Source: Knoxdaviesia capensis
Lineage: Eukaryota > Ascomycota > Sordariomycetes > Microascales > Gondwanamycetaceae
NCBI GenBank assembly: GCA_001510575.1
Contig: LNGK01000010.1
Location: 991,825-1,055,824, forward strand
Reading direction: 5' to 3'
DNA length: 64,000 bases
The translations under genes and the position numbers were made by a program. The notes beneath the pieces are model-generated. The model ran no database searches and was not told the DNA's origin. It saw only the letters and a program-made list of their open reading frames with translations. This document shows, in pieces, positions 1-13,217 of this stretch; within the stretch, counting starts at the first letter, position 1, and each line of letters begins with the position of its first letter.

Positions 1-2144
1 GTTAGTATATATTATCCTATTAATCTTAGTATATAAGGTATAGCCTTCGTTATAAGGAAGCTCCTTTTTAATTATATAGACCTTAAGGCCTTCTCTTACT
101 TCTAATATAAAACCTCTTTTTATTTAAAAAATAATAGTAATAACTTTACCCTTAATTATTAGTTAGTTTATTACTAATATATACCTATTCTAAAATTAAG
201 TAATTCTAGAAATAGCGTTAATAAGGAAAGTTAAGTAATATTAAATATTAGTAATCTTAAGGTTCGATCTATCTATTATTTAAAGTTAAATAGTTTTAAT
301 ATATTAAACTCTTAATAAGCTACTTTCTAACTTAATTAAATTAGTAAAAGTCTTTAAAGAACTTTTTTTTAATTTAGATAAGTTAAAATATAAGAGTCTA
401 AGCCTATATTATAGATTTAATTTCTATAAATACAGTAAGTAAAGTAAGGCTTAAAAGGTTATTAATCTATAGCTATATAAGTAATATTAAAAAAAGTAGT
501 TAATTCCTTTATCTTAATATCTTTTAATAGCTTTTTACTCTTACTCTGAATAGACTTCTTTTTAGAAGTTATAATATTAATGATACCTAACTTATAAGTC
601 TTCTCTTTATTATTAACTTTTATTTAATACTTACTTATAATATAACTTTTTATAATAGTACAAGTTACTTTTCTTCTTAATTAAAGTATTATTAATAATA
701 GGCTTAAGGGGGGACGGGGTATTAGCTTTCTTTACGCTTTTATCTTTTTTCTAACTAAAGGTATTTTAGATTATTATAAATACGTAATATAATTTATATT
801 TTTTAACTATATATTCAAATATAGTTATAATGATAGTAGGTTTATTATTAATATCTTTATTAGAGTTCTTTAAGATAGAGTAAGGTTTCTATTAAGCTTA
901 AGATAGTAGAAAGTAATATAGTAGTACGCGCCTATTATAGTAAAGATAGTTAATATCATAAGCCCTTTTAGTCAAACCTTATATATCATAGGGATGAAAT
1001 AATTCAGGATTTAATAGGTTTTTCTTTTTATTTTATTTAAAAATTAAATATCCCTATAATATTCTTTAACTCTCTCTAGTAACTTAAAACTTATTAATAG
1101 TAGTACTTAAGGCGTTTAAAGGAGTCTTAAACTCTTTAAATTATTATAATTATTTTAAAATATCAAATAGCTTTAGGGTCTTATCGATAAGGACTATCTA
1201 GCTCTTAAGCTCTTTTATCTTGACCTTTATAGCTAAATATCTATAGTTCGTATCTTTATTAAAGTCTTTATTATTTTTAATCTCTAATTTATATTTCTAT
1301 TATTTAAAAAAGGATCTACGTTATCTTAGTTTTCGTTTCTTATAGTTATTTATATAACTTTCTTTTATAGCTTTATTAGTTTATTGAATAAGAGTTTTCA
1401 TTAATTTATCTACTAAATCTAACCTCTTAAATAAGTATTATTATCTTTTATTTCTTATAAGTTTATAGTAATCTTCTTAATTATTATATTCATAATTTAT
1501 TCTTAAGAAATAGGAGGGTAATAGATATATCCTATAGGCGTTTAGGGAATATATAGGGGTCTCTTTTTTAGATTTCAAGATAGCTTTATTAATATTAATT
1601 AAAACTTTAGTTTCTTTTCTATTGAAATCTATGTATTTATCTTTTGATACCGCTTATTTAATAAAGGCTTATATTATCTTACTATATCGTTTAGTATTAC
1701 GTTATCTTTATCTACGTTATCTTATCTATTTAAACGTATCTTAAGCTTTATCTCTTAGCTATTCTATCTTACTTCGATCTAGAAGATTTAGTTAGAGATA
1801 TTATCCATTTTATAGTATTATATTAGCTATATAGGGAGTAAAGCTAAACTAAGAAATGGGGGGGGGTTTAATCTATTACTCAAGTTATTTAATCCAAATA
1901 TAAAAATAGGAAGGTATTATAGAAGTTTTATAGCTTTATAGGGTCTAAAATAGGGGGGTAATAAGTAGCTATAGAAGTTTTATAGCTTGAATGGTATCAA
2001 ATAGAATTACTATACGAGTTTTCTTAGCTTTAGTAGGGATTAAAGAAAGTAAGGGGCGGGGAGAGCTACGGAAGCTTTCTTAGTTTCTATAGGATTGATA
2101 AGTAAGTGAGGGGTGGTTTAAAGAGAAATAATAGAGGGTAAAGC
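1..2144 (-). mobile_element. Truncated RIP-ed Ty1/copia copy (5' half of the family at 6205-11847)
   Basis: This stretch runs parallel to about 9.47-11.45 kb of the complete copia element. Shared landmarks include the words around 60-330 matching 9,510-9,790, and the G-rich tracts near 1,857 and 2,050 matching 11,280-11,440. Coding sense is minus, so it holds the gag and early pol part; the window edge cuts the rest. It is much more heavily converted to TA-rich sequence than the complete copy, so it is either older or has been through more RIP. No open frame remains. Confidence 0.7.
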
Positions 2145-2475
2145 TATTAGAAACGAGGTATATTAGCTAATAGAATAATATCTTTAGTATATCTACTACT
2201 AAAAAAGTAAATAGGAACTTAATAAGAAAAATATTAATAATCTATTTAATAAAGATAATTAAAATAAGCCGGGGGAAACCTCTATTTTATCTCTTAGGGC
2301 CGCTAGGCTTCTCCCGCTAAGCTCCTAAATACCTTCTAGGCTTTCTATCAAGTTTAAAAATATTCCTAGATATATTTTAGGCCTTTCTAGGCTTCCTAGA
2401 ACTAACCTTCCCTTTAACTGAAAGGCTTCCTATCGAAGCCTAATATCTATATATTCGGTCTAACTATAATACTAG
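2145..2475 (-). repeat. Diverged copia LTR
   Basis: This segment starts with a TATTAGAAAC-like end (TG to TA conversion of a TGTTAGAAA start). It shares the layout of the 344-bp copia LTR: a G-run followed by paired CTAGGCTTC-type words and TTCTAGG blocks. It sits at the expected place for the 5' LTR of the minus-strand copy at 1-2144. It also abuts the 3' end of the copia copy that starts near 2,480, so it could be that element's 3' LTR. Both ends are approximate. Confidence 0.5.
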
Positions 2476-3899
2476 AATATTAATAATATATTAAAGGTAT
2501 ATTAAGATTATTATTAGTAGATACCTTAATAATGTTATAATATAGTAAAGTCTATTACTTCTTTTATAGCTTCTTTTAAAGCTATATATTTAGCTTCGGT
2601 ATTAGATAACGCTATAACTTTCTAAGTACTAGTAGCCTCTAATATAGGGTTATTACTAATAATAAAGATATAGCTAGTAGTATTAATTGTAGTATTAATA
2701 TTTCTAGCCTAGTTAGTATTATAATAACGCTTCATATTAAGATAATCATTACTAGAATTAGTATAGAAGTCTTTAATATTATATATTAACTTCTTATTTT
2801 TAGTTCCTAGTAAATAACCCTATAGCTTATTTAAAGCTATAAAATAAGACTTATTAGGATTTTTTATATCTTTAGATAGTTAAATAACTATAAAAACTCT
2901 ATTAATTCTAGTTCTAATACTTAGATATATAATACGGAACTAAATTATTATATATACAAGTCTTTTTTACTATTAGAAGTAGTAAACAGATTAACTAATA
3001 GCTTTAGGTTATTAACTATTAGCGTATTAACTAGTTTTATAATTCTATATCTATTATATCTATTCTAATATATATCGAGCTTATTAAATAACTAATCTAG
3101 ATATTTATATTAGTCTAATTATAAATAAGAATTACTTATAGTATAATTAATTTCTAAAAAGGAAGAGATATCTCCTAGGTAACTAATTATAATATCTTTA
3201 GATAAGTCATTTATTAGATTATTTATAAGGCTAATATTAATATCTAAACTTACGATAACTACTTTATATATATAATAGAATATTATTATTTTCTTATCTT
3301 TAGATATAAATAGAGTATTATTATTTAATATAGGTATTATATTATATTTCGAAACTTTATTTCGTAAGCATTAGAACTAAAGTCTAGGACTTTACTTTAG
3401 TTTATATATAGCCTTATCAGGTTTTCCTATTCTATTATAGCTATAAAGGCTAGTAGGAAGCTCAATATAAATATTAGTATCGATATCAGTATATATAAAA
3501 GCATTTATAGTATTATATTATTATGAACTATTGATTTACTAATACTAATATTAATATTATTCTATAGCTTTTAGGTCTAAAGGTAGTAGAAAAGGTCTCT
3601 TTATAAAAAGCCTTCAATAACGTATTTAGCCTTATATTTTAATATACTATTATTATCGGTTTTTATCTTATAGACCTAACGATATTGAATTATATTATTA
3701 TTATTAATAACAATAATATCTTCGCGCTTAATAACTTTATAGGTAGTCTCTTTTTCTAAGTTATTAACTTCTTCATCTATAGCCTAATACTATTTATTAG
3801 CTAAAGAAGAGTTAATAGCTTAGTTATAAGTATTAAGAGTAGAGTTATTAACTAATAGCGCTAATTTATTATATATACTATTATAGATATTTTTACTAT

Positions 3900-3984
3900 T
3901 TTATTTTTATTTTTATTTTTATTTTTATTTTTATTTTTATTTTTATTTTTATTTTTATTTTTATTTTTATTTTTATTTTTATTT
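3900..3984. repeat. (ATTTTT)n microsatellite, about 14 units
   Basis: A perfect hexanucleotide array lies inside the coding sense of the copia copy I remnant. On the minus strand it reads as repeating AAAAAT. It most likely expanded after the element was inactivated. No function is apparent. Confidence 0.9.
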
Positions 3985-4365
3985 ATTATAGTAGTAGAAT
4001 TATCTACTACTTTACTAATACTAATAGTATTAGTACTAGTATTAGTATTACTTAGGTCTATATCTATATACTATTCTAAGTCTAAGTTATTATTTAAAGA
4101 TTTAAAATCTATTAATTCCCCGTCTAGGACCCTAACGTCTCTAGATATAATAATTTTATTATTGATTAGATTTGATATAGTATATTAGTAATTCTTAAGT
4201 CTCGTTGATATATTAATTTACCTCTATCTTCTAGTTTAGTAATATAAGAAGATTTATTTTGATAATAGTATTTTAAATTAAATACTCTATTATTTAAGAT
4301 ATTAGGTATTTCTCCGAATTTTATCTTATATGATATTTTTTTAGATAAAGCCTTATAAGGTAATC

Positions 4366-4407
<42 letters not shown>

Positions 4408-5061
4408 AATATTCTATTAGTATTTTAGAGGCTATTAAAAGAACCCTAATTTTATTAAATAAAGTTCTCTTCATTCTCTTAATCAATCTATTTTGTTCTA
4501 AGGAATAAGGAGGACTCGTGTAATATATTATTCTATCCTCTCTATATATATTCTTAAGTTATTACTTATGTATTTAGTTCTATTAGTAGTTTTTAATATA
4601 TAAATTTTATATCGGTCTTTATTATTTTTAGCTCTTTTTTTTATTTTATAAACATATTATATACCTAAGCTTTAGTTATAATTAATTATATTTCAACATA
4701 TCTAGTAAAGGTATCTAAAAGCGTTATAATATACTTATTATTATTAATATTAGCTAATACTAGGTAAATAGAATTAGATCATACCTCTTCTAAGCAACAA
4801 GTATAAATAGAATTATTATTCCGATATGTATTACTATTAAGTAAAGCTTTTATGTATTCTTTACATCTATATTTATTCTTAAAAAGCTAGATATTATTTT
4901 ATTTAATTATACTAATACCTATATAACCTAGTTATTTATACTATTTTATATAACTTCAAGGACGTTATCTTCTTCTATAGTACTTAGTATTTAACTAATA
5001 ATATTAGAAGAGCTATTATTTTTATAGATATCGAAAGGTAAATAATATAGGTTATTTTTCT

Positions 5062-5121
5062 TATATCCCTTTATTATAAGTTTATTAGTCTTATATCCCT
5101 TTATTATAAGTTTATTAGTCT
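5062..5121. repeat. 30-bp tandem duplication in copia copy I
   Basis: Two adjacent copies of a unit built on ATATCCCTTTATTATAAG. The homologous place in copy II (about 15,150) has only one unit, so the duplication is specific to copy I. Confidence 0.85.
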
Positions 5122-6204
5122 TATTATTATATATAGATGTATAGTTATTAAGAATAACTATTCCTTTATCTATTAGCTTATTAATACTTATTAAGTTAAT
5201 ACCTAATTTAGGGATATTAGATAGTCTTTTATAGTAAAGGTATTTTTTTATAACTAACTCTAATATCTCCTATAAGGCTATATCTAATATTAGAAGCCTT
5301 TCTATACTTAACTCTCTTATTATAATTCCTTATATTAAATAGAAAATCCTTATTAGATACTACGTACGTAGTAGTAGTTATATCTAGATATAGGTTATTA
5401 TATAAGTCTTTATTCTTATTTAGAATTATAAACATATTATTATTAGTATTAGTATTAGTTATCAGAGGTATAGAGTTAGATAAGATAGTATTTACTTCGA
5501 TATTATTATTAGATTTATTCGATAGGTCCTAGTTAAGCCTTCTAATATCGTTAATAACGTTAACGGTATTAGGTTCTTTATCTTTATTATTAGATAAGGT
5601 CTTATTAGTATACTACTATAATAGGGCCCTATATAGATACTTAAAAAAGTAATTCTCTAATATATAACTATTAATATAGCAATAGTTATAAGCCTTAGTA
5701 TTAGTACTAGTATTCTTCTTATAAAGCTGTTATACTTATAGAAAGTATTAGTATTCTTATTCTCATGTTCGTTCTTATTCTAGTTCTTATTCCTAGTATT
5801 GAGGAATAGGATTTTATCTAATATAATAGAATCTTTTTTATTTATCTATAATATTAGTATAGAGCTTTTTAAGCGTGCTTTTATTAAAGGTATTATTAAT
5901 CCTATATATCTATATAGTATTAGAAGGATAGCTTTTAAAGCTAAGCTATCAAGCGCGTAGCTAATAGTAAACTTATAGGGAAGTCTTAAATCCCTAGTAT
6001 TTATTCTATTATTAAATTTCTTTATATTTAAGATATAATTTTCTATATTATTATTATAGCTTTCTAAATTAGTATTTAAAAAATAGTAATAATTACAAAA
6101 TCTATAGTAAAACCTATCGGGTTATATATAGATTCTAGGGTCTTCTAAGCTTTAAAGGTATTAGAGATATTAAAAAGTTAATTAAGGGGTCTATCCTTAA
6201 TAGT

Positions 6205-6548
6205 TATTAGAAATACAGGAAAGGCGGTTAGAATTAGAAGCGTAACTTTATAGTTAATACTATTCATAAAGGTAGGGGGTAAAAAACAAGATAAGTAGTT
6301 AATTACTATGAAATACTATGCTAGAATAGATGGGGGGAAAGCTTCCTTCTTATCCCCTATAGGATCTAGGCTTCCTCCCGTCTAGATCCCTGATGCCTTC
6401 TAAGGCTTCCCTTCCTATACTAGGCTCTTCGTAAATCTATATTATATCTATTATTATTCCCTAGGCTATTTATCGTAGCCTTATTCTTTATTATAAACTT
6501 CTAGTTATATAAAGGATAATATAATATTAATTAATCTAATATTTAATA
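6205..6548 (-). repeat. Copia LTR, left (3' LTR in element sense)
   Basis: 344-bp direct repeat of 11504-11847. It begins TATTAGAAAT and ends ATTTAATA, consistent with original TG...CA ends after CpA conversion. The two LTRs differ mostly by C/T and G/A changes, and the left copy has lost several CA sites that the right copy keeps near its end. Confidence 0.92.
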
Positions 6549-6557
6549 CCCCTTCTT
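6549..6557 (-). other. Polypurine tract of the copia element
   Basis: On the minus strand this reads AAGAAGGGG, directly against the inner edge of the 3' LTR. That is the expected position of the plus-strand DNA primer and supports minus orientation. Confidence 0.75.
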
Positions 6558-9500
6558 AGTTAGAACGTTATATACTAGTAGTCCCGCGTGCCTCTTAAAT
6601 AGTACTCTCCCTAATAGCTTAGTTAGTATATCCGCTAATTATTCTACTATAGGTACGTATTATACTCTAATATTAAGTTCCCGTACTTAGTTAATAGTAG
6701 AGTAAAGAGGCGTACTAACGTGTTTTAGGTTTAGATAGTAAGTAGGTTTTATAATAGTAGTAATAGTAGCGGTATTATCCTCCTAGAGGACGATATTCCT
6801 AATATAAAAGTTAAGCTCGGTTAGTAAATATTAAAGCTATACTAGGTAGTATATAGTCTCTCGTAGCGCGTAGATCTCGGCTTTAGCGGAAGAGTCGGTA
6901 GTCTACCTCTACCGTTTACTATACTAGCTAATAGGGTTATTATTAAGTATAATAACGTAGCTAGTAGTTAATTTAAATTTAACGTCTTTAGTATTACTAT
7001 ACGAGGTATCGGCTTAGGCGTTTAATATCTAATCTTATACTATAAGACTCCGTTAGTAGGTAATCCCCTTCTAAGCGTATCTAGTAAGGTACTATAATAT
7101 ACGCTTTAGACCTTTAGCGTATATAATTCGTAAGTTATAAGAGAAGCACGCGTACTAATATATAGCGTAGGCTACGTTAGGTCGGGTCTTTCCTATAAGG
7201 TATAAGAGCTTTCTTATTATTTAATAATATAAGCCTTAATCGGTAGGTTATATATCTTTATACTTAGGGGGTAAAAAGGTAACTAGCTCTATTAGCGTAG
7301 TTACGGTTCGGTAATTTAAAAGCTAGAACTCCTCTAGTATATCTCTAATATAGGTATCTTAGCTAATTAAGATACTATCGTTCTCGATCTTAATAGCTAT
7401 TCCTAAGAGCTATTTACGCTCTCCCTAATACTTAGAGATTAGGATACTTATTAGGTCTTTCTCGAATTAATTAGCTATAGATTTATTAGGGGAAAGGATT
7501 AGTAGGTCGTTAACGTAAAAAGAGATAACTACTTAGGTCTAGGGGTTATAGTAGGTTACGTCGTTAGCTTATAAAGGCTTAAATCCGATTATTACGAGTA
7601 CCTCTTAGAAGCGAATCTACTACTATCTTCTTAACTACTTTAGTCTATATAGTAGTTTTAGTAGAATAAAATACTACTAAGCGCTTCCTAACTTCTATCT
7701 AACCTTTAGGGCCTCTTCGGGATATTCGTCTAGGTACTTACGTATTATAGGCTTAGGGATAATATAGATCGTTTCCTTAAGCTCTCCTTATAAGTAGGTA
7801 GAGACTACGTCTATCTACCGTAAGGTAGCTCTTATCTTAACTACGAGGGCTAATAGGATCCTCTACGTATCTAGGGTCGCGGTCGATACGAACGTTTTAT
7901 AGAAGTCGACGCCTTCTCGTTATTAAAAGCCTCGAGCGTACTATCTTACTTTCTTCTTAGTTTCGTTACCCTCCGCGTTAGTCTTTTATTAAAAGGCGAG
8001 CTTTATAGTAATTAGTTTCTTTAGAGGCTTTCCCTATATTACCTTAAAAGTCTTTATCTTAATAACCTTCTGAAATTTAGTCTTAATAGCTTCTATCTAA
8101 GTTCCTATAGCTTTCTAATCTCGCTAAGGGTTATATTTTAATACTTTATTAGTATTACGTAAGTAAATTAAATCGGATACTATTATAAAAGTACTTCTTA
8201 GTAGTTAGTTACTAGCTAATTCGTTAAGGTCTTCGAGTTTATCTAGTCTTAAGCGGTTCTTATTAGTAATAGGAGGATTCGCGGTCGTAACTTCCTTATC
8301 GTCTAATAAGTTCTACGTATTAGACGGTTCTAATACGGCCGTTAGCTCTAATACCCTAGATAGCTCCGGTACGCTAGATAGCTCCGATACGCTAGATATC
8401 CCCTTCTTAGGGATACTACTACTAGTAATAGCGCTAGCTTTTAACTAGCGTAACGCTCTTAGAGGGTGAGATCGAACGTACTTTCTATATAAAAGCTTAT
8501 AGATACGTTCCTAAAATCGGATATCCTTAGTAATATATACCTATCTAAATTCTAGAATCTATACTTTATAAAGATAGCGGCCTTAGTATCTAACTAAGAT
8601 ACCTTCTACGCCCGTAGGTACTAGCTTAGTATTTTAGCTATCGAATTTAGTACTTAATATCTTCTATTACTAGAGGGGGTTTATATATACGATATACTTA
8701 GAACCTAGTATTCGAAAGTATAATATATTAACCTTCTCGTATATCCCGTAAGCCTTCTAAAAGGCGCCGATTAGCGTATTAAAGCTCCTAGAGATAACCG
8801 TCTAATTAAGTATATAAACTACCGCGGTTATAATCTTATCCTATAGCTCTAGCGGGATACTCTTAGTAATAATAGTTACTCTAGTCTTCTATAAGACCTC
8901 GTAGATACTATACTTAATACGCCCGTTCTTAGCTAGGTAATATAGAGGCGATATTATATACTCGATTCCCTACTCGTTATAGTAAGTAGCTAGTTTCTTA
9001 ATACCGATATCGGTATTATTATCGCTATAGAGCTTCTTAGGCTTCTAGCCTAGCTCTAGCGCCTATCTCTTAACGGTCTTCTAGATATATATAAGTATAT
9101 TACTCTTCTAGGCTATTATATAAACCGATTATTAGCTTATCGCTTTATTATATATTAATAAAAAGTAATTATTCCCGCTTATAGATACTAGTTATATAAT
9201 ACCTATATCTATATAGATAACCTCCCTAGGTACCTTAGAGGGTACTTTAGAGTCTAGTAGTTTAAAAGACGTTATCTTTCTAAACTCGTAGGCGCTATAA
9301 GGCTCGATAAGTCTAGTTACCTTCTTAACTAGAGAACTAGTAACTACCTTAACTATTCGAGATATAGCTACCCTTCTAAGGTAATATAGGCGTTAGTATA
9401 TAAGAGCCTCGCTCTCTAAGAGCGTACGTAGGGATACGTTAGCGTATACGGTACCGTTAACTTTAGTATATAAAGTATAGCTTTCCTCGCGAGGAACCTT

Positions 9501-11486
9501 ATCTATAATCGTATAGGCCTTAGGGCCTTCCTTTACTTCTAGCGTAAAGCCTCTTTCTATCGGAAAGATAGTAGTAATAACCTTATCCTTAATTATTAGC
9601 TAATCTATTACTAGAACGTACCCCTTCTTATACTAAATAATTCTAGAGATAACGTTAATAGGAAAGGTAAGGTAATACTAGATATTAATAATCCTAAAGT
9701 TAGATCCGTCCTTTATCTAGAGTTAAATAGTTCTAATATATTAAACTCCTAATAATCTACTCCCTAACTTAATCGAATTAATAAAAGTCTTTAGGGATCC
9801 TCGCTTAAACTAAGATAGGTTATTTAAAATATAAGAATCTAAACCTATATTATAAATCTAATTTATATAGATATAGTATACGGGGTAAGGCTTAAAGGGT
9901 CGTTAGTCTATAGCGGTATAGGTAGTACCGTAGAGGGTAGTTAATTCCTCTAGCTTAGCGTCTTTTAGAGGCTTATTACCTTTACCTTTAGTAGGCTTCT
10001 TAGTAGAAGTTATAGTATTTATAGCTCCTAGCTTATAAGTCTTCTTTTTACTATTCGCCTTCGCTTAGTACTTACTTATAATATAACCTTTTAAGCTATA
10101 TTAATAGTATTAAATATTACTCTTCTTCTAGATAGGGATACTACTAGCGGTAGGCTTAGGGGAGGGGGGGGTATAGTAATCGGGTTTCTTCACGCTATTA
10201 TCCTTCTTCTAGTTAGGAGGATATCTAGATTACTACTAACGCGTAACGCGGTTTATATTCTTAGCTATATATTTAGATATAGCCGTAATAAGGGTGGCCT
10301 TATCGTTAATATCCTTATTAAAACTCTTTAGGATAGTACGGAGGTCTCTATTAAGCTTAGGGTAGCGGGTAATAATATAATAGTAGGTACCCGTTACGGT
10401 TAAGATAGTTAGGATTACGAGCCTTTCTAGTCTTACCTTATATACTATAGAGATAAATTAATTTAGGATTTAGTATACTCCCTCTCTCGGTTCGGTTTAG
10501 AAATTAAAAACTACTATAATATTTTTAATCCGCGACTCCCTAGTTACTTAGAAATTCTATTTTAGCGATCTAAATAGGGTATAAGTATTTACCTTATCCT
10601 TAAATATAGAGGAAATCTTAGGGGCGATCGATTCCTTTATTATACGTACTATATATACGCTTACTAGGGGTTAGAGGTCTTAGAGTTATTCGATAGTAAT
10701 ACCTAGCGCGCTTAGGGTAGTCTTAAACTCTTTAGACTACTATAGCTATTCTAAAGTACTAGCTAGCTTTAGGGTCTTATCGATAAGGATAGCGTAGTTC
10801 TTAAATTCCTTTATCTTAACTTTCGTAGCTAAACGTCTATAGTTCCCGTCTTTATCTAAGTTATCGTTATCTTCGTCTTCTAACTAGTATTCCTACTATT
10901 AGAAAGAGGATCTACGTTATCGTTCGTTCTCTTAGGTTATTTATAAAACCTTATCTTATATCTCTAAGATCTTCTTAATTAATACCTACTACCGCTTTAA
11001 ATCTACGATTTAGTTCTACTTCCTATCGCTATCCTTCTTAATTTCCCTTAAGTTCTTAGTAACCGTCTCGGTTATTATTTCTATAAACTATACCTAGGGG
11101 AGGGGAGGATAGTAGACGGTATAGGTATTAGGTATATATATAAGAGTCTCTCCTTCGGGTTCTAAGGTAGCCTCGTAGATATTAGCTAGAAGCTCGGCTC
11201 TCTTCTACCTCGAAGTCGAGGATTTAGTTAAGGATATCGATCGTTATATAATATCGTAAATAGTAAGGCTAACTTAGTAGGGGAAGGGGGGTAGAATTAG
11301 TTACTAAAACTCGTTCTATTAGAACGTAAAAAAATCGGAGTGCTATAGGAGTTAAACGGCTTCTAGGATCTAAAAATAGGGGGGGGGAGGGACTACGGAA
11401 GTTTTCTCGGTTCCCGTAGGATTAATAGGTAGGTTAAGGGGGGGGGGGGTAGGTCGAAACGAAAATAGTAAGGTATAAAGCTACGA

Positions 11487-11503
11487 GCGCCGGGCTTATA
11501 ACC
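11487..11503 (-). other. Primer-binding site matching the internal half of initiator tRNA-Met
   Basis: The minus strand reads GGTTATAAGCCCGGCGC immediately after the 5' LTR. Its complement is the anticodon-arm region of fungal initiator tRNA-Met (GGGCTCATAACC type), with one CA to TA change. Priming by an internally cleaved initiator tRNA is known for Drosophila copia and yeast Ty5. The tRNA match is from memory of the conserved iMet anticodon arm; no iMet gene is in the window. Confidence 0.7.
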
Positions 11504-11847
11504 TATTAGAAATATAGGAAAGGCGGTTAGAATTAGAAGCGTAACTTTATAGTTAATACTATTTATAAAGGTAGGGGGTAAAAAATAAGATAAGTAGTTA
11601 ATTACTATGAAATACTATACTAGAATAGATAGGGGGAAAGCTTCCTTCTTATCCCCTATAGGATCTAGGCTTCCTCCCGTCTAGATCCCTAATACCTTCT
11701 AAGGCTTCCCTTCCTATACTAGGCTCTTCGTAAATCCATATTATATCCATCATTATTCCCCAGGCTATTCATCGCAGCCTTATTCTTTATTATGAACTTC
11801 CGGCTATATAAAGGATAATATAACATCAATCAATCCAATATTTAATA
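11504..11847 (-). repeat. Copia LTR, right (5' LTR in element sense)
   Basis: 344-bp partner of 6205-6548. Its last 110 bp keep CA dinucleotides (for example around 11,740-11,840) that the left LTR has lost, so the two LTRs were mutated unequally. It is followed by the ATAGT target duplication. Confidence 0.92.
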
Positions 11848-12030
11848 ATAGTTAGTTAAATAAGTAAAAGAGCTATAATATTTTCTTCTTTTTAATTATT
11901 AATTCACTTAATATCTAATTCTATATTAAAAAATATAGTATTAATAACGCCTTCCTTTAGAAGAAGGGCTTTAACTCTTATAGCCTAAAGCTTATAATTA
12001 CGTAAGCCTCTAAGCTTTTAAATTTAGTAT
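11848..12030 (-). mobile_element. Copia second family, copy I: gag start beyond the nested insertion
   Basis: The sequence after the target duplication (AGTTAGTTAAATAAG...) continues the element interrupted at 6204. The same uninterrupted sequence is present near 28,540-28,700 in copy III, which proves the continuity of the empty site. It ends where similarity switches to copy II at about 12,030. Confidence 0.7.
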
Positions 12031-13217
12031 TTCTAAGAACTTAATAGAATAACTTATATATATATTTATAATAATCTAATTCTAAATAAGAGTTATTTAT
12101 ATTATAATTACTCCTTAAATAGAAAAGCTATCTCCTAGGTAATGAATTATAATATCTTAACTAACTATAACTATATTATTTTTTATAGTAAGATTATAAT
12201 TATTTTCTTATATTTAGATATATATATAGTTTATTATTTAATATAAGTATTATATATTTTTATATAGTATTAATTTATTAATACTAATACTAATATTATT
12301 CTATATACTTTAGGTCTATAGGTAGTAGAAAAGGTCTCTTTATAGTCTTTTCTATATTCTTATTTAAATCCTTTAATAACGTATCTAGCTTTGTATTCTA
12401 TTTTATTATTATTAGTATTACTATTATTATTATTAATATCTATTCTATAAACCTAACGACCGTGAATTATACTATTATTATTAATGATATTTTTACGCTT
12501 TTAACTATAAGTATTCTTTTTTTCTAAGTTATTAACTTCTTCGCCTATATATAGCCTTATAGTATTTATTAGCTTTAAAAGAGTTAATAGCTTAGTTATA
12601 AGTATTAGGAGTAGAGTTATTAACTAATAGCGTTAATTTATTAATCTTATATATATCGTTATAGATATTATTACTATTTTTATTATTATTAGTCTTATTT
12701 ATTATAGTCTTATTACTAGTAGTAGAATTATCTACTAAGTTACTAGTACTAATAGTATTAGTATTAGTATTACTTAGCTCTATATCTATATAAGATTCTA
12801 AGTCTAAGTTATTATTTAGATTTAAAATCTATAAATTCTCTATCTTAGAATTTAACGTCTCTAGATATAATAATTTTATTATTAACTAGATTGAATTTAA
12901 TATATTAGAATTTATTAAGTCTAGTGAATATACTTATTATACCTCTATCTTCTAACTTTCTAGAGGTTATTAATAGAGCCCTAGTTTTATTAAATAAAGT
13001 TCTATTTGTTCTCTTAATTAATCTATTTAATTCTAAGGTCTAGGGACGATTTATCTAGTATATTATTCCGTCCTTTTTTATATATTTTTTAAAGTTATTA
13101 TTTATATACTTAGTTTTATTATCAGTTTTTAATATATAAAATCTATATTAGTCTTTACTATTTTTAGCTATTTATTTAAAATTTATAAACGTATTATATA
13201 CCTAAGCTTTAGCTATA

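Larger units (their letters stand above)
2476..6204 (-). mobile_element. RIP-ed Ty1/copia element, second family, copy I (3' part)
   Basis: Minus-strand translation gives copia landmarks in the right order for a minus-coded pol. An RNase H-like EAKYIALKEAIKE stretch is at about 2,560-2,610. A KLK-SPRL reverse transcriptase motif (KQSPRLW-type, Gln changed to stop) is at about 3,330-3,420. A gag zinc-knuckle remnant with Cys/His changed to Tyr is at about 5,650-5,710. The gag start continues beyond the nested copia element, at 11,848 to about 12,030. The copy holds an ATTTTT microsatellite (3,900-3,984), a TA tract (about 4,371-4,402) and a 30-bp tandem duplication (about 5,062-5,121). All frames are destroyed. 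Confidence 0.75.
6205..11847 (-). mobile_element. Structurally complete Ty1/copia LTR retrotransposon (RIP-ed)
   Basis: Full-length element of 5,643 bp: LTRs at 6205-6548 and 11504-11847 (344 bp each), flanked by the perfect 5-bp duplication ATAGT (6200-6204 and 11848-11852). Coding sense is minus: a primer-binding site touches the right LTR (11487-11503) and a polypurine tract touches the left LTR (6549-6557). Minus-strand translation shows an integrase core with SDNNTDIG and a downstream Tyr-Asn-Glu stretch at about 8,700-9,030. The reverse transcriptase motif FYVNDLLIL (YVDD with Asp changed to Asn) is at about 7,509-7,535. An RNase H-like DTSYSNTKDVKFKLTTSY stretch is at about 6,940-7,010. 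This order (integrase before RT) defines copia. Many stops are former Gln/Trp codons, so it is inactive. It keeps far more CpG and GC than its neighbours. Confidence 0.92.

Noticed and set aside
4166..4486. 106-codon minus-strand open frame in the AT block
   Set aside because: It runs through a TA microsatellite (poly Ile-Tyr), lies in a copia pol remnant and shows no protein character.
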